A stretch of 64,000 nucleotides of DNA from Halomonas sp. LR3S48 (GCF_025725665.1 NZ_CP107009.1:3348001-3412000); one strand, 5' to 3'; positions 9,057 to 17,934 are shown, counted from the first letter of the stretch. Program-made: numbers and translations. The notes: generated by a model from the sequence alone, not told the origin.

Positions 9057-9731
9057 TTATCGTCTGAGGATCACCAGCCAGCGCCCCAGGTTCAGAATGC
9101 TCGCCAGCGACGCCGCCACGTAAGTGAAGGCACAGGCGGTGAGCACGTGACGGGCGCCGGGCATGTCATAGGGCGGTACGTACTCCCTGAGCAGCGGCAG
9201 GGCGCGATTGAAGCTGGCATCGAACTCTACCGGTAGGGTTACCAGGTGCACCAGCGCCGCCGTGCCGAAGCTGATCACCGCCGCGGCGATGACGATGGCC
9301 AGCCCGCCAGGCAGCCGGGTGAGGATGAACAGGAAAGGCGCGGCCATCATCAGCAGGGCGCCGAGCTTCTCGGCCCGCTGCGCCACGCCGACCATGCGCG
9401 CCCGGGCGGTCAGCGGTGCATAGCCTTCATGGTGCTGAATGGCATGGCCGACCTCATGGGCGGCCACGGTCACTGCCGTCAGCGAACGACCCTCGTAGTG
9501 CTCGCGGGATAGCCGCACCCGTCGCGCCTCCGGGTCGTAATGGTCGCCCTGCTCCGTCATCTCCACCTTGACGCCTTCGATGCCCATGCGGCGCAACAGA
9601 TGGTCGGCCAGCTCGGCACCGGTACCCGGATAGTCGTCACGACCGCGGGAATGACGCGCCAGCACCCACTTGGCCCAGACGTTGGGCAGCAGGAAGATGG
9701 CCAGCAGCAGGGCAATGACAACTACGATCAT
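9057..9731 (-). CDS. Membrane zinc metallopeptidase, YugP-like (Zn_peptidase_2)
   Basis: A 224-residue integral membrane protein with an N-terminal membrane segment (MIVVVIALLLAIFLLPNVWA), the zinc-protease motif HEVGHAIQHHEGY (HExxH, about residue 99) and three further hydrophobic stretches. Size and layout match the neutral zinc metallopeptidase family typified by YugP, whose substrates are unknown. The sequence LPVEFDASFNRAL after the third membrane helix is another family hallmark. It ends 73 bases before the erythromycin esterase-like gene and may be co-transcribed with it. Confidence 0.9.
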   Translation of the reverse strand: MIVVVIALLLAIFLLPNVWAKWVLARHSRGRDDYPGTGAELADHLLRRMGIEGVKVEMTEQGDHYDPEARRVRLSREHYEGRSLTAVTVAAHEVGHAIQHHEGYAPLTARARMVGVAQRAEKLGALLMMAAPFLFILTRLPGGLAIVIAAAVISFGTAALVHLVTLPVEFDASFNRALPLLREYVPPYDMPGARHVLTACAFTYVAASLASILNLGRWLVILRR

Positions 9732-9810
9732 GGCGTCATGCGTCTCGTCTCAGGGGGCACTGAATAGGACTTAGCGTACCCGTTTCGGGTTCATGCTGTC
9801 GCGTTGGCTC

Positions 9811-9850
9811 TTGACGCCGACGCGCCACAAGAACAATAATTATTCGCGTT
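9811..9850 (+). promoter_or_regulatory. Sigma70 promoter with Fur-like AT-rich palindrome for hemP/haem operon
   Basis: TTGACG (9811-9816) and AATAAT (9835-9840) are each five of six matches to the sigma70 consensus and are 18 bases apart. The -10 box is part of a perfect palindrome AATAATTATT (9835-9844), and an ATAATAA block follows at 9854-9860, in an otherwise GC-rich region. AT-rich NAT(A/T)AT repeats over the -10 box are what Fur sites look like, and haem genes are usually Fur-repressed. The match to the 19-base Fur consensus is only moderate, so the promoter call is stronger than the Fur call. Confidence 0.6.
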
Positions 9851-9879
9851 TGAAATAATAACCCATTCAGGCCCATACC

Positions 9880-10071
9880 ATGTGCGCAACCTCCCCCGAC
9901 CCGACGACGGCCCGCGCGCAGGCCGCCACGCCGCACGAGCGTTCGAGCAAGCCCGGCATCGTCGAGAGCAGCGCGCTGCTCGATGAGCAGGGCCAACTGA
10001 TCATCGAACACCGCGGTAAACGCTACCAACTGCGCGAGACGCGCAACGGCAAGTTGATACTGACCTCATAA
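9880..10071 (+). CDS. hemP: Hemin uptake protein HemP
   Basis: A 63-residue protein whose C-terminal half (LLDEQGQLIIEHRGKRYQLR, ending RNGKLILTS) matches the HemP family: a small basic protein found at the head of haem uptake operons. In several proteobacteria HemP is needed for haem receptor expression and acts as a regulator. The N-terminal 30 residues are low-complexity and variable. It lies directly behind the promoter described at 9811-9850 and 85 bases before the TonB-dependent receptor, the usual order. Confidence 0.88.
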   Translation: MCATSPDPTTARAQAATPHERSSKPGIVESSALLDEQGQLIIEHRGKRYQLRETRNGKLILTS

Positions 10072-10156
10072 ACCCGACGAAAAGAACGCCAGCCAGGTAG
10101 CCCACGCCACCCAGCCAGCCGCTCATCGCCTGATACGACAAGGGAACTTCAGGAAC

Positions 10157-12166
10157 ATGAAGCGAGCAACGAGCTGTACCGGCGCCATGGCGCTGTTTCT
10201 GCTGTCACCGCTGGCCTTGGCCCAGTCATCCTCCGGCCAACATACAGCGACGCCCGACGCGACGTCCGAACTGGCACCGCTGGTGGTTACCGGTACGCGT
10301 ACCCCCACCGACGCCTTCTTCGCCCCGTTGATCGTCGACGTAATCGACCGACACGACCCGACGCTGCACACCGCTTCACGGGTCGAGGACATCCTCGCCG
10401 ACCAGCCCGGCCTGCACGTCGCCGGTCAGGGGCGGCGCAACGGTCAGACCCTGAGCCTGCGCGGCTTCGACAGGAACGGCGTGCTGGTACGCCTCGATGG
10501 TGTTCGCCAGGACATCAACACCGGGCACCTGGGCAACTTTTTCCTCGACCCTGCGCTGCTGCGCGAGGTGCAGATCGCCCGCGGCGCCCTGTCGAGCCTC
10601 TATGGCAGCAACGCCATGGGCGGCGTGATCAGCTTCGAGACGGTCGACGCCGGGGATCTGCTGCGCGCCGGCGAGAACGGCGGAGCCCGGCTCTCGCTGC
10701 GCGGCGCCACTGCCAGCGACGAACTCGGTGCCACGCTGAGCCTGTTCGGCAAGCGCGACTTGAGCGACGGCAGCAGCCTCGACGGCCTGGTCGCCCTGGG
10801 CCGCAGCGAATCCGGCGACATCCGCCGCGCCGGCGGCCAGACCACGCCGGAGGATGCCAGCCTCGACAGCCTGCTGGCCAAGGGCGGCTGGCAGCTCGGC
10901 AATGAGCACCGCCTGTTCACCAGCTGGCAGCACTATCGTGAAGACGCCAACCAGCCGCCCAACCCGCAGCAATTGGCGGTCGAGGATGGCAATCTGCGCG
11001 ATCGGACCACCACCAGCGACAACCTGCAGCTGGGCCATCGCTGGACGCCGACGCCAGTCACTCAGCTCGACACTCGCCTGACCCTGAGCCGCCAGGACAT
11101 CGACGAGCCTACTGCGGAGCGTACCCTGCAGCGCCTGGGCGTACAGAGCGACGGCTATCATCGCCTGGAGCACGGCTGGCTGTCCCAGACCCTGGTCTTC
11201 GGCGCCGAGGCAAGCCGTGCCACCCAGCGCCCGGGCGGTACGGCGTCGGGCTTCCCCGAGGCCGACATCGATAGCACCGCGCTCTATCTCGACGATACCC
11301 TCACCCTCGGCCGCTATCTCGACCAGGGCGGTGCCGGTGAGTTCGATCTCGGCCTCGGCGCTCGCCACGACAGCTACCGCGCCGAGGATGCCGATGGCCG
11401 CGAAAGCGACAAGAGCCGTCTCTCGCCACGTCTGCGACTGGCCTGGCGCCCCAGCAACGAGTTGATGCTCTATACCGGCTACGCCGAGGCCTTCCGCGCC
11501 CCCACGCTCTCCGAGCTCTATGCCGACGAGCGTCACTTCGGCGGCTTCTGCATGGGCCCCTTCGTCTGCGTTCCCGACAACTTCTGGGTGCCCAATCCCG
11601 ACCTCCAGCCGGAGACCAGCAAGAGCTGGGAGAGCGGCCTAGCCTGGCGCTTCGGCGACTGGGGCCTGCGTGCCAGCTACTTCGATACTCGGGCCGAGGA
11701 TTTCATCGACACCGAAGTCGACATCTTCGCGGGCACCACGCGGGCGGTTAACGTCAGCCGGGCTCAGCTATGGGGATATGACGCCCGCCTCGACTGGTCG
11801 CCTTCCAGCCTCCCAGTCACGGCCTTCCTGGGCCTGGCCGAGGTCAGCGGACGCGACCGCGACAGCGGCGAGCCGCTCGGCAGCCTGACCCCGCTGGAAG
11901 CCTTGGCCGGCCTCGACCACCACCTCGCCGGCACCGACCTGACGCTGGGCTGGCGCGGCCGCTTCGCCCGTTCCTTCGACAAGCAGGGCGAGGATCAAGC
12001 ACTGCCCGGCTACGGCCTGCACGACGTACAGCTCGCCTGGCAAGTCACTCCGCTGCTTTCCGCTTCGCTCAAGTTGCGCAACGTTGCCGACAAGGAGTGG
12101 TACCGCCCCGACGGCAACCTCGGCGACGGGCGCAGCCTGCTCGCCAACGTCAGCCTGCAATGGTGA
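10157..12166 (+). CDS. TonB-dependent haem/haemoprotein receptor
   Basis: A 669-residue outer-membrane receptor. It has a signal peptide (MKRATSCTGAMALFLLSPLALAQ), a TonB-box-like segment around PLVVTGTRTP, a plug domain (about 45-160, with GQTLSLRGFDRNGVLVRLDGVRQ and SSLYGSNAMGGVISFET) and a 22-strand barrel ending in an aromatic residue (VSLQW). YAEAFRAPTLSELYADERHF is the FRAP-NPNL type haem-receptor block; NPDLQPETSKSWE follows. It belongs to the TonB-dependent haemoglobin/transferrin/lactoferrin receptor family. Position after hemP and before hmuSTUV supports haem as ligand. TonB-ExbBD must come from elsewhere. Confidence 0.92.
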   Translation: MKRATSCTGAMALFLLSPLALAQSSSGQHTATPDATSELAPLVVTGTRTPTDAFFAPLIVDVIDRHDPTLHTASRVEDILADQPGLHVAGQGRRNGQTLSLRGFDRNGVLVRLDGVRQDINTGHLGNFFLDPALLREVQIARGALSSLYGSNAMGGVISFETVDAGDLLRAGENGGARLSLRGATASDELGATLSLFGKRDLSDGSSLDGLVALGRSESGDIRRAGGQTTPEDASLDSLLAKGGWQLGNEHRLFTSWQHYREDANQPPNPQQLAVEDGNLRDRTTTSDNLQLGHRWTPTPVTQLDTRLTLSRQDIDEPTAERTLQRLGVQSDGYHRLEHGWLSQTLVFGAEASRATQRPGGTASGFPEADIDSTALYLDDTLTLGRYLDQGGAGEFDLGLGARHDSYRAEDADGRESDKSRLSPRLRLAWRPSNELMLYTGYAEAFRAPTLSELYADERHFGGFCMGPFVCVPDNFWVPNPDLQPETSKSWESGLAWRFGDWGLRASYFDTRAEDFIDTEVDIFAGTTRAVNVSRAQLWGYDARLDWSPSSLPVTAFLGLAEVSGRDRDSGEPLGSLTPLEALAGLDHHLAGTDLTLGWRGRFARSFDKQGEDQALPGYGLHDVQLAWQVTPLLSASLKLRNVADKEWYRPDGNLGDGRSLLANVSLQW

Positions 12167-12180
12167 CCAAGGAGACTTCC

Positions 12181-13248
12181 ATGAACGCAACAGATGCCAC
12201 GATCCAGACCCGCCAAGCCATTCTCGAAGCCCTGGACGCCACCCGAGCGACCTCCCCTCACCTGCCGGCGCTGGAGATCGCCCAGCGCCTGGACATCAGC
12301 GAGGGCGAGCTGCAGGCCGCCCGCCTAGGCCGCGACGTGCTGACCCTGCCGCTGTCACCCCATGCGCTGGCCGCTCGCTTCCACCAGTTGGGCGAGGTCA
12401 AGGCCCTGACCCGCTCGCGCCATGCCGTACTCGAACAGCAAGGGCGCTACCCGGCGCTGCGCGGCTCCGAGCAAGCCGGCCTGCTGCTCGACCCGGGCGG
12501 GCTAGACCTGCGCCTGCACCTGGCCCAGTGGCACTGGGCCTGCCTGATTCGCGACCGGCTGCCAGCCAAGGATGGCGAGACCGCACAGCGCCTGAGCCTG
12601 CAGGTCTTCAACCGCCACGGCATCGCCCTGCACAAGGTCTTCTCGCAGGCGGACGAAGCGCCCGAGGCGTGGCAGGAGCTGGAAGCGCTGGGCATCGTTG
12701 ATGTGCCCGCCTTCACCCAGTTCGTCGAACCGCCTCCGCGGCCTCTGCCGCAGCTTCCCACCCTGGCCGACGAATGGTCGCACATGAGCGACGTGCACCA
12801 GTTCCTTGGCCTGCTGCGCCGCCACGAGCTGCGCCGTCACGAAGCCAATGCGCTGATGGAGGGCCGCTTCACTCGCGCCCTTCGAACAGCGACCTGCGGG
12901 CAGGCGCTGTTCGAGGCCGCCGCGAGCAACCTGCCGCTGATGCTGTTCGTCGCCAGTCCTGGTTGCGTGCAGATCCGCACCGGCACGGTTCCGGCGCCGC
13001 AGCGCATGCGCGGCTGGCTCAACCTGTTCGGGGAAGATTTCACCCTGCACCTGGACGATGCCGGTATCGCCAGCGTCTGGCAGGTACACAAGCCCAACCG
13101 CAACGGTGGCGTCACCAGCCTGGAAGCTTTCGACGCTCAGGGAGGGCTGGTACTGCAGATCTTCGCCGAACGCCGCGAGGGCCAGTCCGAGCGAAGCGAA
13201 TGGCGCCAGTTGCTGGATGGCCTCGATGCTCGCGAGGCAGCGGCATGA
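12181..13248 (+). CDS. hmuS: Hemin-degrading factor / haem-trafficking protein HmuS
   Basis: A 355-residue cytoplasmic protein of the HemS/ChuS/PhuS family with the usual two-fold structure: residues about 10-170 and 190-350 are structural repeats, each with a WxxL...G-type core. It receives haem from the importer and degrades it or hands it to haem oxygenase. The ATG at 12181 is preceded by AAGGAGAC and lies 14 bases after the receptor stop, so an in-frame extension into the receptor gene is rejected. Its stop overlaps hmuT by ATGA. Confidence 0.9.
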   Translation: MNATDATIQTRQAILEALDATRATSPHLPALEIAQRLDISEGELQAARLGRDVLTLPLSPHALAARFHQLGEVKALTRSRHAVLEQQGRYPALRGSEQAGLLLDPGGLDLRLHLAQWHWACLIRDRLPAKDGETAQRLSLQVFNRHGIALHKVFSQADEAPEAWQELEALGIVDVPAFTQFVEPPPRPLPQLPTLADEWSHMSDVHQFLGLLRRHELRRHEANALMEGRFTRALRTATCGQALFEAAASNLPLMLFVASPGCVQIRTGTVPAPQRMRGWLNLFGEDFTLHLDDAGIASVWQVHKPNRNGGVTSLEAFDAQGGLVLQIFAERREGQSERSEWRQLLDGLDAREAAA

Positions 13249-14147
13249 GGATACCGTCCTGGCTGACCTGGTTGGCCAGCCTGATCCTGCTGGTCGGGCA
13301 CATGCAGGCATCGGCTGCGCCGCCACGCACCGTGGTGATCGGCAGCGACGTGGCCGAGATACTCGCCGCCCTCGATGGGCTGGAAGGCGTGGTCGGACGC
13401 GACGATACCAGCCAGTTTCCTGAGGGCATCGCGGCCCTGCCCTCGGTGGGCTACCTGCGCCAGCTGGCAGCCGAAGGCATCCTGTCGCTTGCCCCCGAGC
13501 GGCTGATCGTGACCGCCGCGGCCGGCCCACATGAGGTACTGGGCCAGCTCGAGGCGGTCGGTGTCGAGGTCATGCGCATCGAGCAGGGAGCGAGCCTGGC
13601 AGCGCTACCCGACAAGGTGCGGGCGGTGGCCCGCGCCATCGGTCGTGACGCTGCGGGCGAAGCGCTGGCGACCGAGGTCGAGACGGATCTCGCCCGGCTC
13701 GAAGCACTGCGCAGCGCCACGCCAGGCACCCAGCCGCGCACCATGTTCCTGCTCAGCCATAGCGGCATGACACCCATGGCCGCGGGACACGATACTGCCG
13801 GCCAGGCCATTATCGAAGCTGCCGGGGCGCGCAATGCTTTCGCCGGCTTCACCGGCTACAAGGCGGTGGGCGCCGAGGCACTGGTGAATGAAGCCCCCGA
13901 AGAGGTAATCGTCACCCGGAGTGGGCTCGAGGGCATCGGCGGCGAAATCCAGCTGTGGCAGCTCCCAGGACTTGCCATGACGCCGGCAGGGCGCGAGCGC
14001 AGCCTGATCGTGTGCGATGACCAGGCGGCACTCGGCTTCGGCCCGCGTACACCCCTGGCCCTGCTGGCGTTGCACCGGGCGCTGCATGAGGCAACCGATG
14101 CCACCAGCCACGCTGCCGAGGAGGGTTGCTGGAGGGTGGCGCCATGA
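13245..14147 (+). CDS. hmuT: Haem ABC transporter substrate-binding protein HmuT
   Basis: A 300-residue periplasmic cluster-A (FepB/BtuF-type) binding protein. A signal peptide (MRIPSWLTWLASLILLVGHMQASA) precedes the first lobe TVVIGSDVAEILAALDGLEGVVGRDD, where the family axial haem ligand normally sits (a Tyr in the GYLRQL segment near residue 70 is a candidate). A long linker helix joins it to the second lobe. The start is fixed by the ATGA overlap with hmuS. It delivers haem to HmuUV. Confidence 0.9.
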   Translation: MRIPSWLTWLASLILLVGHMQASAAPPRTVVIGSDVAEILAALDGLEGVVGRDDTSQFPEGIAALPSVGYLRQLAAEGILSLAPERLIVTAAAGPHEVLGQLEAVGVEVMRIEQGASLAALPDKVRAVARAIGRDAAGEALATEVETDLARLEALRSATPGTQPRTMFLLSHSGMTPMAAGHDTAGQAIIEAAGARNAFAGFTGYKAVGAEALVNEAPEEVIVTRSGLEGIGGEIQLWQLPGLAMTPAGRERSLIVCDDQAALGFGPRTPLALLALHRALHEATDATSHAAEEGCWRVAP

Positions 14148-15205
14148 GCCGTGTTGTCACTTCCACCCTGCCCCGCCGGCGCAACGCCGCCGCAAGAGGT
14201 AGAAAAGTCACGCCAGCTCCATCCCGGGTGCTGGCTGCCCTGGCTCTGGCCGTGCTGGCAGCCCTGCTGATCGCAGCCATGAGCGGCAGCGCGGGGCTTT
14301 CGCCGAGAGTACTGCTCGGCGAATGGCCCTCTCCGCTGGCCTGGCAGGTATGGTGGCAGCTGCGCCTGCCGCGTCTGCTCCTGGCCGCACTGGTCGGCGC
14401 CATGCTGGCCAGCAGTGGCGCGGCCATGCAGGGGCTGTTTCGCAATCCCTTGGCCGACCCCACCCTGCTGGGCCTGGCCAGCGGTGCGGGGCTTGCCGTG
14501 GCGCTGTGGATCGTATTGTTCGATGGTGCCGCCGGTTCCTTCGGCCTGTACGGCCAGTTCCTGGCCGGCTTTCTCGGCGCGCTGGGCGTATGCGTATTGG
14601 TGTTTGCACTCGGCGAGCGCCAGCACGGCCAGGAGGCGCTGTTCACTCTGCTGCTGGCGGGACTGGCCATCAATACCCTGGCGGGTGCCATGGGTGGCGT
14701 GATGGCCTTCATCGCCAGCGACGAGCAGCTGCGCCAGCTCAGCCTGTGGGGCATGGGCAGCCTGTCGCATGCATTATGGAGTGCCACTCTGGGGGCGCTG
14801 ATCGGCATCCCGCCGGCGCTGTGGTGGCTGCTGCGCTGTGCCCGAGAGCTCGATCTGCTGCAGCTCGGCGAGCTGACCGCCCATGGCGCCGGGCTCGATG
14901 CCCCTCGCCTCAAGCACCGCGTGATAGTCGCCACGGCACTGGGTGTGGGGCTGTGCGTGGCGCTGGCCGGCATCATCGGTTTCCTCGGCCTGTTGGTACC
15001 ACACTGCCTGCGCCTGTGGTTGGGGCCAGGGCACCGCCTGCTGCTGCCCGCCTCGATGCTGGGAGGCGCCCTGCTGCTGATCGTGGCGGATACCCTGGCA
15101 CGCACCCTGGCGAGCCCCGCCGAGATTCCGGTGGGGCTGCTCACCAGCCTGCTCGGCGGCCCCTACTTCCTGTGGCTGCTGCTCAAGCGGAGGGCGCGAT
15201 GCTGA
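14144..15205 (+). CDS. hmuU: Haem ABC transporter permease HmuU (FecCD family)
   Basis: A 353-residue inner-membrane permease with about nine to ten hydrophobic segments. Family motifs include LPRLLLAALVGAMLASSGAAMQGLFRNPLADPTLLG and the C-terminal GLLVPHCLRLWLGPGHRLLLPAS-like coupling region that contacts the ATPase. The ATG at 14144 overlaps the hmuT stop (ATGA) and has GGAGGG 7 bases upstream; a TTG six codons earlier is less likely. It works as a dimer with HmuV. Confidence 0.92.
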   Translation: MSRVVTSTLPRRRNAAARGRKVTPAPSRVLAALALAVLAALLIAAMSGSAGLSPRVLLGEWPSPLAWQVWWQLRLPRLLLAALVGAMLASSGAAMQGLFRNPLADPTLLGLASGAGLAVALWIVLFDGAAGSFGLYGQFLAGFLGALGVCVLVFALGERQHGQEALFTLLLAGLAINTLAGAMGGVMAFIASDEQLRQLSLWGMGSLSHALWSATLGALIGIPPALWWLLRCARELDLLQLGELTAHGAGLDAPRLKHRVIVATALGVGLCVALAGIIGFLGLLVPHCLRLWLGPGHRLLLPASMLGGALLLIVADTLARTLASPAEIPVGLLTSLLGGPYFLWLLLKRRARC

Positions 15206-15960
15206 GTTTGATCGACGCCGGCTACATCCGGGCACCGTCGCTCGCCCCCTTCAGCGACCGCCTCGAACCGGGGGAACTGCTGGCCATTGTCGGCCCCAAC
15301 GGCGCCGGCAAGAGCACCCTGCTATCGTTGCTCTCGGGCTATCGCCGCCCGGACCGCGGCAGTGTCTGCCTGGACGGTATACCGCTGCATCGCTGGGATT
15401 CCGCCATGCTGGCCCGACGCCGCGCGCTGGTGGCACAGAAGCTCACCCTCGGTTTCGACTGGCCGGTGCGCGAACTGGTAGCGTTGGGTAGCGAAGCCTC
15501 GCCACGGGAGGTTGAGGAAGTACTGGCCATGCTCGATCTCGAGGCGCTTGCCGGGCGCGGTGCCCTGAGTCTCTCGGGCGGCGAATCCCAGCGCATGATG
15601 ATCGCCCGGGCGCTGTGCCAGTTGGGCCTGGGCCGCACCACCAGCGTAACTACCGACAGCGTGCTGCTGCTCGACGAGCCCACCAGCGCGCTGGATATCG
15701 GCCAGCAGCAGCGCCTGATGCGCCTGCTGCGTCAGCTGGCTGAGCGGCAACGCCTGACGATCGCCTGCGTGCTGCACGATCTCAACCTGGCGGCGCGCTA
15801 CGCCCATCGGGTCTGGCTGCTGGAGTGCGGCCGGCGCATCGCCTCGGGGTCGCCCACCGAAGTACTCAACTTCGGCGCTCTGTCGCGAGTGTTCGATGCC
15901 GAACTGGAAGTGCGGGCCAATCATTGCGACGGCTCGCCGCTGGTGGTGCTGGCACCTTAA
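15199..15960 (+). CDS. hmuV: Haem ABC transporter ATP-binding protein HmuV
   Basis: A 253-residue ABC ATPase: Walker A GPNGAGKST (about residue 33), Q-loop around AQKLTL, signature LSGGESQRMMIARAL (about 121), Walker B VLLLDEPTSALD and switch His in VLHDLNLA. A short insert between signature and Walker B (GLGRTTSVTTDS) is common in HmuV proteins. The ATG at 15199 overlaps the end of hmuU by 7 bases. The frame stays open far upstream into hmuU, but that is chance in GC-rich DNA. Confidence 0.92.
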   Translation: MLSLIDAGYIRAPSLAPFSDRLEPGELLAIVGPNGAGKSTLLSLLSGYRRPDRGSVCLDGIPLHRWDSAMLARRRALVAQKLTLGFDWPVRELVALGSEASPREVEEVLAMLDLEALAGRGALSLSGGESQRMMIARALCQLGLGRTTSVTTDSVLLLDEPTSALDIGQQQRLMRLLRQLAERQRLTIACVLHDLNLAARYAHRVWLLECGRRIASGSPTEVLNFGALSRVFDAELEVRANHCDGSPLVVLAP

Positions 15961-15974
15961 GCCCGTAAACGATA

Positions 15975-16000
15975 CAGCCCCGGACTCTTGGCCGGGGCTG
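15975..16000. terminator. Hairpin between hmuV and convergent Ntn-hydrolase gene
   Basis: A 9-bp perfect stem (CAGCCCCGG / CCGGGGCTG) with an 8-base loop lies 14 bases after the hmuV stop and 25 bases beyond the stop of the convergent gene. There is no strong T-run on either side, so it may work as a bidirectional but weak intrinsic terminator. Confidence 0.5.
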
Positions 16001-16025
16001 CATTGCGTAGAGCGTAGCGCGACGT

Positions 16026-16508
16026 TCAGGTGGTGGCGGGTGCCGCCTCGACGTCGCGCATCAGCACCTCGAAGGGCACTCGGGCCCTGGTCGCGGGCGT
16101 AACGGACTGTACCTCACCGCCACTGTCGTGGTCGCGTGTCTTGGCATATTCCACCGCTTCGACAGCATTCTTGCCATGGTCGATTGCCGCCAACGCCCAC
16201 TTCCAGCCGGTGCCGTAGGCAACGGGGCCCTTGACCGGAATGCGTACCAGCTTGTTGAACATCTCGTAGACGCCATCGGGGCCGGCAATGATCATCTCGA
16301 CCCGCGTCACGTGCGGCTTGTCGTTGCGCGGCGCCCCGGCGTTGAGCCACTCCATGACCTCCCACCACTCCTGTTGCTCGCCGGCAAAGGCGACCCACTC
16401 GCCATTGTCGAGCTGGAACAGCTTCTGCGCATGGTTGTAGGTCGAGCCATTGACACTGATCAGCGAATCCGTCGCGAGCGTCGTTCCGTCCCATACGATT
16501 GTGGTCAT
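16026..16508 (-). CDS. HslV/proteasome-like Ntn-hydrolase family protein, orphan
   Basis: A 160-residue protein starting MTTIVWDGTTLATDS. Like HslV it has Thr directly after the initiator Met in the context TTIV, an Asp after the second strand (ATDS; HslV D17 equivalent) and a Lys in AQKLFQL (HslV K33 equivalent), followed by VAFAGE, which matches the IAGFAG strand of HslV. These are the three catalytic positions of proteasome-type N-terminal Thr hydrolases. It is shorter than HslV and no HslU-like ATPase lies nearby. Similar short proteins occur in phages and bacterial genomes with no known role. A GAGG ribosome site precedes the ATG. Fold fairly likely, activity unproven. Confidence 0.7.
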   Translation of the reverse strand: MTTIVWDGTTLATDSLISVNGSTYNHAQKLFQLDNGEWVAFAGEQQEWWEVMEWLNAGAPRNDKPHVTRVEMIIAGPDGVYEMFNKLVRIPVKGPVAYGTGWKWALAAIDHGKNAVEAVEYAKTRDHDSGGEVQSVTPATRARVPFEVLMRDVEAAPATT

Positions 16509-16669
16509 GCTGAGTACCTCTGTGTAGATCGGGCGCAGGCTTCAACGACGAAGCCCCTTGCGTCAGGCGCAGGGTAAAATCGAAAAACGCAAGAAATCGA
16601 CACACAGGTTAACGATACCGCAACCCTCTCCATGCCTTCATCAGGCAGTGGAGCCGGCGCCAAATCGAT

Positions 16670-17752
16670 CTATCGATCCGATTCCCGGCGCACCTTCTCC
16701 ATGCCCTCTTCGCCAATCAGCCCCTGACGAAAGGCATGCTCCGCCATTGTCAGGCTGTCGTCGGCCAGCACCAGGTCGCAGCCGGTGTGGCAAATCTCGT
16801 CACGCAGCCTATCGATGGCGCGTTCACGCTCGGGCTTGCGCTCGACCCGGCGGATATACACTGCTCGAATACGCTCGGGATACTCGTGCACGATGCGCGC
16901 GTAGACCTCGGGATCGTGCTGGCCGCTGTCGCCGATCAGCACGCAGGGCAGCTCGTCGCGCATCGACAACATGTGCTGGATCATGTCGTACTTGTGGTCC
17001 TCGGCGCGGCGCGGCCAGGGCTTGCGCCAGGAAATACCCCACTCGCGCAAGAAAAGGATGGGGCCCACGGGGATACGGTTGAGCTGGAAGAACTCCTCGA
17101 GCATCTCGTAGATGCTCCAGGGCCCACGGGAAACATAGAGGATCGGCCGCTTGGCCTTGCCGCTGCTGCCGACATGCAGCGCCTGGTAGAACGCCGCCAC
17201 CCCGGGGAAGGCCATGCGCTGGTGCGCCCGCTTGACGAACAGACGGTGCAGCATGCGCAGCTTGTTGGCCACGCCGGTATACATCACCGTATCGTCGATG
17301 TCGCTGATCACCAGCAGGTCGGCCTCGGCCGGCGGTATGTACACTTCGGTAAAGGACTGCACCGGTTCCACACCCGGCAATACCACATGCAGCTCGGCAT
17401 GATGCCAGGCGGTATCCGACGGCAAGGGCTCCTTGAGGGGCATGTGAACGTCGAAGTAGCCGTCGCGGTCGGTGGTGACGGTCGTGGCGTTCTCGCCCAG
17501 GCTCACCTTGACGTCCACCTGGGGCAGGCCGTGGCGGAAAATGCGGCGAATCACGTCGGCCAGGTCGCGCAGCACGCCATAGCGAGGAATCACCTCGCCC
17601 AGTGTGGCCTGACGGAATACCCGCCCCATCAAGAAGGCTTCGTGGCGGGAACCGTAACCGCGATAAGGGTGCACGATATAGCCGCCTTGGCCCCGATCGC
17701 GTTTCATCGGGCGGGCGGCAATACGCAGCAGGCGCCTGACGAAACCCGTCAT
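16670..17752 (-). CDS. App1-family phosphatase domain protein (DUF2183)
   Basis: A 360-residue protein. The C-terminal two thirds match the App1 phosphatidate-phosphatase catalytic domain: LLVISDIDDTVMYTG carries the DxDxT motif of HAD-type phosphatases (about residue 150), followed by ILYVSRGPWSIYEMLEEF, GPILFLREWG, HKYDMIQHML and VLIGDSGQHDPEVYARIV. The N-terminal part (about 25-140) includes a beta-rich segment ending DRDGYFDVHM. In yeast App1 dephosphorylates phosphatidate; bacterial members are uncharacterised. The start at 17752 is chosen for its GGTGAGAGG ribosome site; a longer frame to 17863 is possible. It is monocistronic here. Confidence 0.85.
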   Translation of the reverse strand: MTGFVRRLLRIAARPMKRDRGQGGYIVHPYRGYGSRHEAFLMGRVFRQATLGEVIPRYGVLRDLADVIRRIFRHGLPQVDVKVSLGENATTVTTDRDGYFDVHMPLKEPLPSDTAWHHAELHVVLPGVEPVQSFTEVYIPPAEADLLVISDIDDTVMYTGVANKLRMLHRLFVKRAHQRMAFPGVAAFYQALHVGSSGKAKRPILYVSRGPWSIYEMLEEFFQLNRIPVGPILFLREWGISWRKPWPRRAEDHKYDMIQHMLSMRDELPCVLIGDSGQHDPEVYARIVHEYPERIRAVYIRRVERKPERERAIDRLRDEICHTGCDLVLADDSLTMAEHAFRQGLIGEEGMEKVRRESDR

Positions 17753-17934
17753 CCTCTCACCTGTCCTGCGCCGCTCTGCTGGGATGCTTCCGAGCAGTGC
17801 GCTATCAGCCAATCCTGGCAATGCCGCATGGTCTCCTCCCTGACACTCGACAGGGCCCGGCAAGCGCCGAGCCCTGTCTCTAGTGTGGAGGATGCAGCCG
17901 CAAGATCAACCGTTTATGCGTCGCCTAGCTTATC

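Noticed and set aside
14323..15960. A 545-codon frame that would fuse an N-terminal domain to HmuV
   Set aside because: Its first 292 codons overlap hmuU in another frame and have no domain character; the ATG at 15199 gives a normal-length HmuV.
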